Below the pieces are notes generated by a model. The model did no database searches, was not told the origin of the DNA, and saw only the letters and a list, made by a program, of their open reading frames with translations. Both the position numbers and the translations under genes were made by a program. Positions 35,084-46,600 of a DNA stretch of 64,000 nucleotides are shown here, piece by piece. Source of the DNA: Notospermus geniculatus (taxonomy: Eukaryota; Nemertea; Pilidiophora; Heteronemertea; Lineidae); assembly GCA_002633025.1 (NCBI GenBank), contig NMRB01001599.1:49800-113799 (forward strand). Direction: 5' to 3'. How positions within the stretch are numbered: position 1 is the first letter of the stretch; each line of letters begins with the position of its first letter.

Positions 35084-35490
35084 TTACATGCATCTTCCAT
35101 TGCGGTGAATTGCTCTCAACGATATTTAAAGCTATTTGATATCAAAATATTATGTTATCGCTGATAATTTGTCACGTCTGGAATGGTTGCAAGGACAGTG
35201 AGTAAGAAACAAATCCTATACTGTATTTTAATTTGAGATGCGACCAAAAACAGACACAGTTTAGTTTTTTCCTTCAATTCCAGTGAGCTCATCCTAGACT
35301 TTTGTTCAAGCCTAGCATGCGCCGAAGCACTTCTCGGTCTGATGTATGATTGAACGGAGGGAATGCGAATGCTTGGTAACATCAAAGACGTCCTGTAATT
35401 GTTCAATGTAACTGTAGGCCTGCTATAAATAAATTATTGATTCTGCGAAATGCTTTATGCCTTTTTCGACAAACCCAGTACAAGTACTTT
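35084..35490 (+). repeat. tandem unit, copy 1, with candidate last exon
   Basis: Shared start CATGCATCTTCCATTGCGG. Acceptor CCTTCAATTCCAG|T; from 35285 the frame reads ELILDFCSSLACAEALLG and stops at 35351-35353; AATAAA at 35428-35433. Phase 2, matching the 34513 donor. Confidence 0.6.
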
Positions 35491-35597
35491 ATGAGTGCGA
35501 GTGAAATAGCTAAAGTGAAATACGTTGGATCGATTTTTTCCACCCGCGCCCGCCTCCTAATCCGCGCCCGCAAACGCCTCGTAGAAACACGGTCTAA

Positions 35598-36609
35598 AGG
35601 CCCGAACCCACTGACGCGTTTTCACGCAGCGGGAAAACGCAGCGGCAGAAAATGCTTTGTTAAAAGGCAGCGGACCGAGAATATAACAAAGAATTTGTCG
35701 GGCGGTGATGAAACCGCGGCGGGAAAACGCGACAGTGGGTTCAGGCCTTAATGGCCCGAACCCACTGTCGCGTTTTTCCGCCGCGGTTTCATCACCGCCC
35801 GACAAATACTTTGTTATTTTCTCGGTCCGCTGCCCTTTAACAAAACATTTTCTACCGGTGCGTTTCCCCGCTGCGTGAAAACGCGTCAGTGGGTTCGGGC
35901 CTAAAGGCCCGTTTCCACAGAAGCGGTAGTGTGAGCGTTTTGACGCTTCGCCCATTGTTTGGAAGCAGAGCGGCGGAAAATAACAAAAGATTTGACGCAT
36001 CACGCAGCGTGAAACGCGTCTGTGGAAACGAGCCTTTAAAGGCTCGTTTCCACAGACGCGTTTCACGTTTCACGCGTTTCACGCCTTAAGGCTAGGGATA
36101 CACTGAACGTGATTTACCCATCGCGCGCGAATTTCGCACGAATCTCTTTTGTTTCGGAGGCATTCCGGCATGAAATAACAAAGAAACAACGCGCGCGATC
36201 GGTAAATCGCGTTCAGTGTATCCCTAGGCTTAGGCCTCGTTCACACGGGCACGCGGCGTGGGGCGTATAGCGTCAAGCGTAACGCGTTAACGCCATGCGT
36301 TAACGCCAGCAGTGACTGTTCAGACGTGATGCGTATATGGCCACGCGGATGGTATAAAGTTAAGATGATATGGCGACGATTCCTTCAGCACGGAGGTCAT
36401 AATGACGTCATCACAGGTGTTTTCCATTGTAATCTCCCAGGCGTCAAGCATTTACGCTCGTAATAATACTGCAGAGGTATTTTGGCGCGTTACTAACGCT
36501 GTACATTACACGCATACGCCCCTTGACGTCAGTCGTGTGAACAGCTCATTGACTCAAGCTAGAAGTATTTTTACTATACGCCTTACGCGTGTCCGTGTGA
36601 ACGAGGCCT
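35598..36609 (+). mobile_element. chain of six abutting MITEs
   Basis: Elements at 35598-35748, 35753-35902, 35905-36035, 36039-36086 (partial), 36089-36230, 36232-36609. All end in AGGC(C/T) with TAA/TTA between; the first two form a near-perfect inverted pair. Confidence 0.75.
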
Positions 36610-36682
36610 TATGTCAAAAATGACACCGCTTGGCGATTTTTTTAACGCATCGCACCGCACCGACTGTGTGAACATGGTGAAC

Positions 36683-37470
36683 AAGGCTTTACATGCATCT
36701 TCCATTGCGGTGAATTGATCTCAACAATAATACTGATATTTAAAGCTTTTTGATATTAAAGTATTATGTTGTCGCTGATAATTTTTCACGTCTGGAATGA
36801 TGGCAAGGACAGAGAGCAAGAAACAAATCCGATACTGTATCTATTTTGAGATGCGACCAAAAACGGACAGAATGGTTTATTTTTTTATCTTCAGTTCCAT
36901 TGGCCTGGACGTAGACTTTTGTGCAAGCCCAGCATGCATAGACGCACTTCTAGGGCGGCTGTATGATTGAAAGGAATGCGAATGCTTGGTAACATCAAAG
37001 ACGTCCTGTAATGGGGAACCGGAGGAACTGACGTCACGACGTGGCGCTGTGAGTGGTGCGACCGAAGTTTCTTTTTTCTAACGTTATTTCCATTTATTTC
37101 TGGCGTGAAAACAACCATTTTGTTTCGGTCGCCTGGCATTAAAATTTACACCATCTTGTAGCAGATGAAAATGTCTGCATTTTGCAATGCTTTTTCCCTT
37201 AAGATGAAGACATAGATGGCAATTTCGGCAACGTCTTTATCTCATTATTCCTGTAGAAAATGCACAGCTCATTTTTTCATGACGTAACGTCAACACTTAA
37301 AACGACGTCAATGACGTCGCTTCGGTCGCACTGCTCGCAGCGCCGACCTCTCGGGATAAACGGCAATCCGGTTCCTCATTGCTCATGTAATTGTAGGTCT
37401 GCGATGAATAAATTATTGATTCTCGGAAATGCCTTTTATGCCTTTTTCGACAAACCCAGTACAAGAACTT
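36683..37470 (+). repeat. tandem unit, copy 2, split by MITE A
   Basis: Same unit; acceptor TTATCTTCAG|T at 36894/36895. Frame SIGLDVDFCASPACIDALLG, stop 36968-36970. AATAAA at 37407-37412, after the inserted MITE. Confidence 0.6.
37011..37380 (+). mobile_element. MITE family A, copy 3
   Basis: GGGGAACCGGAGGAACTGAC to GGTTCCTCATT. The empty site is in unit copy 1 (GTCCTGTAATTGTTC at about 35391). Confidence 0.82.
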
Positions 37471-37542
37471 CGGGCATGTCGGGAAGTAATCAAAACGTAA
37501 TCAGTACCGTACTCAAAAGGTACATTTCAAATATCCGAATTA

Positions 37543-37725
37543 AGGCCCGTTTCCACTATAGCGGATTCCGCCGCGTCTTGCGGCGAGCGGAGCGGTTTTC
37601 ACAGGCATTGGGATAATCAATAGGGCACTGTATTGTTACACCATCGAAGGATTATCCAAAGCCCTGTGAAAACCGCACCGCTTGCCGGAAACCGCCGCGG
37701 AATCCGCTATAGTGGAAACGGGCCT
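37543..37725 (+). mobile_element. PIF/Harbinger-type MITE at the TTA site of unit copy 3
   Basis: AGGCCCGTTTCCACTATAGC and exact inverse; TTA at 37540-37542 and 37726-37728. Confidence 0.88.
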
Positions 37726-37728
37726 TTA

Positions 37729-38183
37729 CGTGCAGCTTTTATTCTGTGGTGAATTGACGTCAACAGTATTTCTGATATTTAATGCTCTTAGTATAAAAAG
37801 TATTGAAGTATCAGAATATTGCGTGGGTTTTTGCCCCACAAGGTCACTTAAATATATTGTTAGTCACTGATAATTTGGTATGTCTGGAATGATGGCAAGG
37901 AGAGACAACATGAAACATAACCTGTCCTCTCTGTTTCTCAGATACGACCAAATGGATGCAAAGTATTTGCTTCTGTTTTATAATTCCAGTGGTCTGGTCG
38001 TAAACTTTTGCACAACCCTACCATGCGTCGAAGCACATCAAGGGTGGTGGTAGGATTAAAACGAATCCGAATACTTCACGGTAACATCAATAAACGTCCT
38101 CTAATTGTAGGCCTGCGCACTAATTACTAGTTCTCGGACATAACATACTTTTTGCCTTTTTTCGACAAACAAGTAGAAGTAGC
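37729..38183 (+). repeat. tandem unit, copy 3
   Basis: Acceptor TATAATTCCAG|T at 37989/37990. Frame GLVVNFCTTLPCVEAHQG, stop 38051-38053. AATAAA at 38089-38094. Confidence 0.55.
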
Positions 38184-38195
38184 TTGGCATTAGAG

Positions 38196-39345
38196 AGCTT
38201 TCGCACCCGCACGTTTAGGCAACCGACTACATTTAGGTCTTCAAATGTTGCGGTCTAGTGACGTGTACACAAACGGTTATAGAAAACATTATCCGTAGCG
38301 ACTTCACTACACGTCAGAGAAAAACGGTTTGCAAAAGCAACATATTTTTATCAAAACCCTCATTCCAACGGCGATCGCTATTCTTTGTTATCAGATTTAG
38401 AAGGATTCCTTATGCATACCATGTGTAACATTTTGTATGTTTTTGTTTCGGTCATATTTTATTAAGCGTTTGAGTTGTGAATCAAATCCGTGTAAAAAGG
38501 GCAGTTTCCATTGACTGCCGTGCGATCAGTATAGGTCTTTCGCAATTGAGCGGTTTGCTGAACATTTACTTTTACGTCATCATTTTGTGAGCAGTTGTTA
38601 CGTGTGCACATACACTAAATGAAGGCCTATACACTAGCCGGCCGCAGTTCACGGGTAACAAGCACGGTACGCGTGAGGCGAGTGCGGTTTGTAAGGTACC
38701 CCGGTTAATGATCACTCGCAAACACGTCTCACACAATACAAGCGCAGTAGGGCTGAAAGGGTAAATGTCGTCCTGGGTATATACAAAGATTACCCAGGAT
38801 CTCAATCTTCACTAAAACAATACCCTGGGTGTACTTTCGGTAGCCGAACATCACCCAGCATCGTAGTATGACACCTGGATTCGAGGTTGTCTCGCCCGTG
38901 GTCACATGACCGCCTGAAGAATGTCATGAACAGCTACACGGCGCAAGACCGCGAGATTCCACGGGATTTCTAAATAGGACTCGTTCCTAGACACTGATTG
39001 CGGATGCTGGGTGATGTTCGGCTACCGGAACTACACCCAGGGTATTGTTTTAGTAAAGATTGAGATCCTGGGTAATCTTTGTGTATACCCAGGACGACAT
39101 TTACCCTTTCAGCCGCAGTAGGGCCCTCGGTGAACTCGTATGACTCGAGCACAGTCAAAACATTACATCACCTTGCCTAAGAAATATCCTATAGGTCTAA
39201 GAAATATCCACCTATAGGTCTTCACGGATAGTTCTTAGGCTTAGGCAATAGCCGTGTCTCTCTGCGAAACCACTAAAACCAAACCGTTTCACCGGTTACG
39301 GTTACGTATAACTAAATGTTAGTCGATCACCTAAACGTGAGGGTG
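38196..39345 (+). mobile_element. foldback element with an inner insertion
   Basis: GAGCTTTCGCACCCGCACG / inverse near 39325-39345. An inner element at about 38740-39115 has GGCTGAAAGGGTAAATG ends and 7-8 bp GCAGTAG duplications. Confidence 0.75.
38741..39114 (+). mobile_element. foldback element with 7-8 bp target duplication
   Basis: Arms about 105 bp; GCAGTAG before and after. Consistent with hAT-type insertion. The middle is unrelated. Confidence 0.75.
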
Positions 39346-39427
39346 CGAAAGCTCACTATTGTTAGTGTGCAAAGCGATCACAAACAGATCAGCACTCAAG
39401 TGCATTTCATATACATGTATCCAAATT

Positions 39428-39905
39428 ACGTGCATCTTTCGTTGTGGTGAATTGACGTCAACAATGGTAGTGATATTTAAAGCTAATTGGTAATAAAATA
39501 ATATTGAAATATAGAAAGACTGAAATTTTTTAAATTTAGCACAAGGCCACTTGAATATGTGTACTCACTGATAATTTGAAATGTACATGTACTGAATGAT
39601 GGCAATATAGCGGACAACATAAAACAGATATACTTTTGTTTTTAATTTGAGATGCGACCAAACGGACACAAGGATTTCGATTCTTTTTTTTTATTCCAGT
39701 GACCTGTATGACGTAAACGATTGCGAAACCCCACCATGCTTCGACGTATACTTTTGCGAAACTCCTTCATGCATAGAGGCTGCACTATCAGGCAAACTGT
39801 CAATGTGGTCGAAGAAGTGAAAAGAAATTCGAAAACCTCACGGCAACATCAAAGACGGCAATCGTTCGTAGATATAATCTGTACTCATATTCAAGAAAAC
39901 AAGAA
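39428..39905 (+). repeat. tandem unit, copy 4 (divergent, empty TTA site)
   Basis: CAAATTACGTGCATCTTTCG has no insertion at TTA 39426-39428. Acceptor TTATTCCAG|T at 39699/39700; frame starts DLYDVNDCETPPCFDVYFCE, stop 39818-39820. Confidence 0.55.
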
Positions 39906-40039
39906 TATGAAATTCTGACGATGTCAACGGTTCTCTAATTTTTTTATGTAGATTGTCTTTTTCCTTGTATTATGTTTGGCCATATTGTATTCTTTGTGGT
40001 CACATAAGCGTGGCCTTGTTCAAGTTTGCCATTGACCTT

Positions 40040-41340
40040 GACCTCTAATCATCAAGGTCATTGCATAATCGAAATGGGCATCCTTAATAACTTATGTATG
40101 GGTGTTATCATCCCTCAACCTCTAGTAAGGCAGAAATATTTCAAATTATCAAGTTTCATATAAAAATCTCATGATATCTCAATAATGCCCAGACGCTTGG
40201 AGGCAGAAAATTTTAAACGAGTACAGTCCTTGGATAAGCAGGCATGAACTAAGACATGTTTCATGTTGCTCATTTGACAATGTGCCAAGTTATCTCAAAA
40301 TATCAAATATCAAATTTGAGATACCAATATCACTATGATCCTGACACCACACGTCGGAAATGATAAGCCAATATACTGGCAGGGTTGACAAACCAAGGTG
40401 TGGGACTTGTTCCCTGCTCTGTGTGGACTACCTATCCCGGTCGATGGTTGTTTAGATTTGCGACGGACAAAAATTTTAGAATGATATGGTAATTTCATCC
40501 TGGTCAGGGGCGAATGAAACCATAATAACCCAGTTAGGTTGTAAATAGGCCTAACTGTTTCGAAAACTACTGTAAATTCATTAGCCAATTCACAAGGAAT
40601 TCATTTGGACTTGCCGTATAGACCTTTCCAACAAAGATGGTGGTCTTACAATTCTCACCATTTGGCGTCAGAAGCTTAATATACCTTCCAATGGCCGCAG
40701 GCACGCTAAGCTGGCCGTGGGTACACAAAAGTTCTGGTAAAACAAGAAAAGGACATCGGAGCGATGTCTATGGTTTCCGATGATAAGTTTACTAACTCTA
40801 GAGCTAGTTATCTGTGACCTTGACCTCTGACCTTGAGAAGTATTGCGTAACTGGAACAGGGATCCTTGATTAAACAAATAGGGGATGGTTAATGCAGGCT
40901 TCTAATTAATTTTCCCCTGAAATTCTGAGTAGATTTGCACTTTAGAACTGTTTGACCTTGACCTTGATCTCTGACTTTCAAGGTCATTGTGTAATCTGAA
41001 AGCTCATCCTTGATAACCTAGGTGTAGATGAAGGTTTTAGGCTTCCACCATCACCAGGTTCTGTCTCATGTTATTTGTGATGGTTGGCTGTGACCTTGAC
41101 CTGTGACCTTGAGAAGTTTGCATAACTGGGACAGGATCCCTGATTAAACCTATCGGGGATGGTAAATTCAGGCTTCTAATTCGTTTTTTTCCTGAAATTC
41201 CGAGGAGATTTGCGCTTAAGAACTGTTTGACCTTGACCTTGACCTCTGACCTTCAAGGTCATTGCGTAATCTGAAAGCTCATCCTTGATAACCTAGGTGT
41301 AGGTGAAGGTTTTAGGTCTCTACCATCACCAGATTCTGAT
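40040..41340 (-). repeat. tandem repeat rich in AGGTCA half-sites, inverted copy
   Basis: Units of about 345 bp with TGACCTTGACCTCTGACC and TCAAGGTCATTG. Relative of 9285-9715; flanked by the CGGAAACCAT motif. Confidence 0.8.
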
Positions 41341-41817
41341 TTATGCCATGTTATCAAATTTGAATATCAAATCTCACCACGATATCAGCAAATATCATGC
41401 GACCGAGCAGGTGCAAACTGAAAATTTCAGTTGCAATAACATCCGTGGATGAGCAATGATGTTGTGATACCAGTTTCAAGTCGATATGTCAAAATATCAA
41501 ATTTGATATATCAATATCATTATGATGCTGACACTGGAGAATAAATTTGTTGATGCCAGTATCTTGCCAAGGGCCATAAACATAGGGAAGGAACTTGTTG
41601 CTAGTGCTCTACCTGGCGTCGGAGACAAGTTATTCAAGAAACAAAAGTGTGACAGACAAAATCTCAACTTTTGATATGTCAATTTCACCATGAACCAGGT
41701 ATCGGAGACTGAAAATCTTCATTCCATCTTGTAGCTCAGGTCATGAAACCTGGGAGTAGGTCACATTTCCAGGTCTGTAGCTCTTGCAGGAACAAAGTTA
41801 GAGGTGTGACAGACTGA

Positions 41818-41880
<63 letters not shown>

Positions 41881-41885
41881 GACAC
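41818..41885 (+). repeat. (CAGA)n(CA)n microsatellite
   Basis: Compound simple repeat at the end of the half-site element; the open frame across it is not a gene. Confidence 0.95.
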
Positions 41886-42043
41886 CACGACCAAACACTA
41901 TATGGTTTCCGATCTTGAGATCGGAAACCATAATAATTGTCTGAAGCGATAAGCGTTTGGTAGTAGTTATATCACGCTTGGGCAATGAATGCACGACGTC
42001 CTGTGGGAAGAACTAGTATGCCACCATAAGTATATCTTTGGCC

Positions 42044-42502
42044 TGGTTCGACTGGAACCCGAGGTTCAACTTGATCGTGTCGAGTCGCACCCGAACTCCA
42101 TAAATTCCTCGGGTAGCTACTCTTTTGACGTCATATTTGACATAATTCGTTGCTCGGGTTGAACCCTCGATGGACTGAGGACCGAACTCGGCCACTCACG
42201 TGACAACATGGCGACCAGCAGCAAAAAATCGTCGAGTTCGCTAGAAAATCGGCTTTTTCGGCCAACAAACCTCATTTACAACTGTTTAGTATGTTTATCT
42301 GAATTTTGGCCTAAAAAACCTGAAAGTAACTCAAACAGTACAGGCATGGTACTGACATGACTGGCAGACCCCATGTTTCAACAACTCGAGAAACACGATT
42401 TGCAGTTCGGGCGAACAGGAACTCCTACTCGACATGCGAACTTTAATTTGATGTCATGAAAATCTACTCTTACTCGGCCCGAGAGTTCCAGTCGAACTCG
42501 GT
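42044..42502 (+). mobile_element. foldback element
   Basis: CTGGTTCGACTGGAACCCGA and inverse (GAGTTCCAGTCGAACTCGG). Confidence 0.7.
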
Positions 42503-43275
42503 CTTTGTGGTTCGAAAGGTCTGTCGACAATGATATATCCGTTTATTTTTCTCTCTCAATCAGAGCAGGTCGAATATTAATCATGGAAACGTGCGAGAAT
42601 TGATAAATCAGCCACAAACGCCTAAAACATATCCCTATCGCGTTTGCCAGCCTTGGCTGCAATGAAATAGCCCATGCGCTAGCTGGAACTTCCTGAACAA
42701 ATTATCTTTTTTTCTTAATACTTTTTTATTAGTACCAAATGTGCAAAATGTTCGAGGGGATGTTCAAAAATAATCTGGTTTCATCATATCAAGTCATAAT
42801 GATACTACCTGTAATTAGTTTACTTATCTGTAAAAACTAACTGAGAAAGCGAAAAGATTGTCTCGTGATATAGTGAGTAAACATCATGCCTTATCACATT
42901 AGGCAACCATAAAGTTCATAAAGTCGATCTAGTAACATAACTACACGTAAAGCATTATAAGAATAGCCGCAATGGTATATAACAGAAAATGCTACAGGAG
43001 CTCAAACCACGTAAATTATGACTTGCTTTGGATATCACTACACAAGTATTGCTGTATTGCTTTTATTTCAGCACATGACATATTATCTCGATAGTATAAT
43101 TACTTCATATAACTGGACAATTGACCTCGTCGGAAATCACTGATCATAATTTGGTGCCTGTAGGCCTACTCAATAGATTGTACGGCTGCATAGAAGCACT
43201 CATCTTTTGATTGCCATGGGCGCATAACTGCCCTGTCGTCATTTGGAATTGGGTCTCTCTTCGCTACAGCAGTCC
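42503..43275. other. upstream region of hydrolase copy 2
   Basis: AT-rich, no repeat or domain recognised; expected to hold the promoter and 5' UTR. Confidence 0.5.
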
Positions 43276-43613
43276 ATGCAAAGGGAAATGCATACAACGA
43301 TAAGATTTAGCAGTGCCTTGCACATTTGGGGAGTTGTTTTTCTATTGGCAACCGCCTTTCACTCAGGAGACCAGTTCCCAAGTTCAATGGAAAAAGACAT
43401 CGGAAACTTTATCGAGGACCTCATGAAGTGTAACAACATCCCAGGGTTGACCCTTGCCGTTGTACATGGCGATAAAAGCATGATACGTGGTTATGGTGTG
43501 CCGGACTTTCGTTCCAACGCCAAGGTTGACAATACAACGCTTTTCTGTATCGGTAGTATCTCAAAGAGCTTTACCGCGACTGTTTTAGGGAAGGCACTGC
43601 AAGATAGCCAAAG
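43276..43613 (+). CDS. hydrolase copy 2, exon 1 (signal peptide and SxxK)
   Basis: 338 nt, donor CAAAG|GTAAGA in phase 2. Contains the signal peptide and SISK at residues 94-97. A short upstream ATG at 43215 opens a three-codon frame and is not the start. Confidence 0.92.
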
Positions 43614-46600
43614 GTAAGAGTCGGGTTTTAAACGCATTACATGTATATTTGCTTTATCAATATATTTTGGGGCCGGATGAGTTTCACAGAGATTTTACCA
43701 AACTGTTGGTCTGATAATCAACGGCATGACGGACGACGTTCGCTCTCAGCGGATATTTTGAGTTGCAGGGTTTCGTCACTAGGTCGATGTCAGGTTTTCG
43801 ACAGTAGGAAGTATGACAGATTGGTATGATGATGATGATGACAATTTTGACAATACATGCACAATTATCTTAGTCTTCCATACGCCTGCGTATGTGACAT
43901 TATTTCAGAAACGAAATCGGTCTTGCCTTAATTTTGGCTTGGTTTTCAGGGGAGCTATAAAACTACAAACTCCGAAGAGCTAACTTTCCCCTGACATAAT
44001 GGCTAGATAAGATCGGGAAATATTTTTCATGAGTATGTCAAATGGGAATAAGATAATTTATTACTATAGCAGGTTTTGGCTTGACTTACTTTTTAAGTTT
44101 ATACCCTACCCACCGATGTCTTCATAAAAGTTAAAATTAAAGAATAATCTGATATCAACTGCGGTGGAGGTTCTCGTTCGACTTTACACTTTAACCACAG
44201 TCTATCCTAAAACCTTTCAGTAGAACTCAGATGAGCTGCTCATTCAGCGCTACAATCTGAGAATTTCCGACCGGTACCCATTTATACACCTGGGTGGACA
44301 GAGGCCAGTGAGGCAAAGAGACTCTCACGCCAAGTGGGATTCGAATCCGGGACCCTCTGACCGCTAGTCAGAGACCCGAACCACTACACCACCGTGGCTG
44401 TCCATCATGCGCACACGAAAAATTGATGGTTCTTAACTTTGCGCCGGGGGGGCCAACAGGTCCTGTTTTTCTCCATCAAAGTGTTCGTCAATTAAAGTAA
44501 ATTTAATCTTAGTTTGTGTTCCTAGGCCTAGGGACGGACACGATAAATATGCTTCTACAAATCCTTCAGTTCTTCAAAGACAATTCACAAAATTAGTGAT
44601 CGGACATTAACCTGCATTTTCTACACTTTATCAAGGTGGCACTGGGATACTCCAATCAGCGAAATCATTGGTGGTGGATTCAAGCTTAGCGATGAATACC
44701 GTACGAAGTACATTACCGTGAGGGACATCCTGGCTCACAAGACAGGTGTTCCTGATTACGAGGGCGCCTATACAACAGGGTACACTGTGGAGAGGGAAAC
44801 TCTCGCTTGGTAAGTACATGTGCATGTATATACCGCATTGTTTATACTGTGTCATTACCGCGACCTGTATGGAAAACAATAGTTCGACCCTAGGTTTTCA
44901 ACACAAATCTATCAAACACATTTTCAGGTTACTAAAGTATCCAATAAGTTTTTTACGAGTAGAGTCAATGACATTGAAAGTGTACTTGGCTGGTGTGCTC
45001 GCGCCTGGAGAGCAGGACCCATATTCATAAAACTATTTAAAGCTGAACTGCACGAACAAAACGCCCCCATGCGACGAGCAAGAGAATTGCAAACGCCCTG
45101 CAAACACCTCAGGCTCAGATCATGATAGACCCCACGAGGCCAGGAGGGCGCCACCTTATTTGTCTTCGAGCTGCCGAGGTGTCAACATTCTCTGGCGAGG
45201 TCCTGCTGAACACATTTTTTGAAAGAAATTTTTTTGACCCAGCTGGGAATCGAACTGGCGCCCTGTTGGCTTTGTTCCACCATCGTCCCCATTCAGCCAC
45301 CGAACTTGTTGGTAGGCTTCCCATGATTTCTCTTACTCGTAGTTTTTGTTACGTAAGTCGAAGGCCTGCGTCTATGACAAATACAAATAGTGTCCCCGTA
45401 GCTGGCTCGTTGGCCTAGTGGATAGAGTGGTGGATTACAAATCAGAGGGTCGAATCTAAGTGACTGTAATTTTTTTTTCTTTGAGTGGTGTAAGAGGTAT
45501 CCGGAGATATTAGCAGTACTTCTACCTATCCGAAATCCCCGGGTTTTTTAGACCCGTGTCTTCCCCGGGCTTTTCAATACTTTGCAATTGCATGGCGGCG
45601 AGCTCACCGTGTCTATTAGACACGGCAAAAAATAGGTGTACGCACAAGAAACCCGTGTTTGACACGGGGTTTTCGATAGGTGGAACTACAGCTATTGACT
45701 GCGCCGTTGCCCAAAGGCAAATAAGGTGGCGCCCTCCTGGCCTCGTGGGGTCTATCATGTTCTGAGCCTTCGTTTGAGGTGTCTGCAGGGCGTTTGCAAT
45801 TCTCTTGCTCGTCGCATGGGGGCTTTTTGTTCGTGCAGTTCAGCTTTAAGTCTAAGTGTGACAATTATCCTTTGTTCAACAAAAAGATAAGTATCACACA
45901 TTGACTTAAGTAGAATATCGTGACGATGAGTTAACCGTCGAACAGGGAAAAAAATTGCGAATATTTTTGAAATTCAAATTCACTGCCGGTGCGATGGCTT
46001 AAATGAGTAGACGACCATGCATATCAAAAAGACAATTATCATAAAATTTGATGAAACTGAATTGTGGCCAAACGGCGGGCATACTCTACATGTTGGGAAA
46101 CATAAGATTTTGTTAACTTTGTTCTTTTTGTTTTAATACTGCAAAGAATTAAACTTGTCGTACAGGTATATTTTTCGTGCATTTCTGTCTAGGCGTCTTC
46201 AGTACATGAAAGCCACTCACCCTCCACACACTAAGTATATGTACAACAATCACATGTACATGTTGGCTGGCTACGTGGCAGAGAAGATCACGGGAAAGAC
46301 ATGGGAAGAACTAGTCCAGGAGGAGATTTTTAACAACTTAGAGATGACGTCATCAACGTTCGTCAGGGATCTGGGAGAAGGACCAAATGTCGCGAAAGCC
46401 TTTGCGTTGACGGAAGACAGCAAATTGGTTGAGCTACCCCAAAAGTTGAATAGGTATGTGATTGTGTTGCCAAATTTTCTCATGCAGTTAGGGGCGGATC
46501 CAGGGGGGGGGCAGGGGGTGCGCACCCCCCCCTTCCGGGCCAGAGTGCCCTTTTTGGGCATAGGGTGCCTTTTCGGCAGAGAGTGCCTTCTTCAGCACAG

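Noticed and set aside
35284-39820. Neprilysin (M13) N-terminal exons, from the CETPSCIEAA-like match
   Set aside because: Only a short Cys motif matches; no downstream M13 domain exon was seen, and the frames stop at once.
41761-41994. Frame with Cys/Val repeats
   Set aside because: Translation of the (CAGA)n(CA)n microsatellite.
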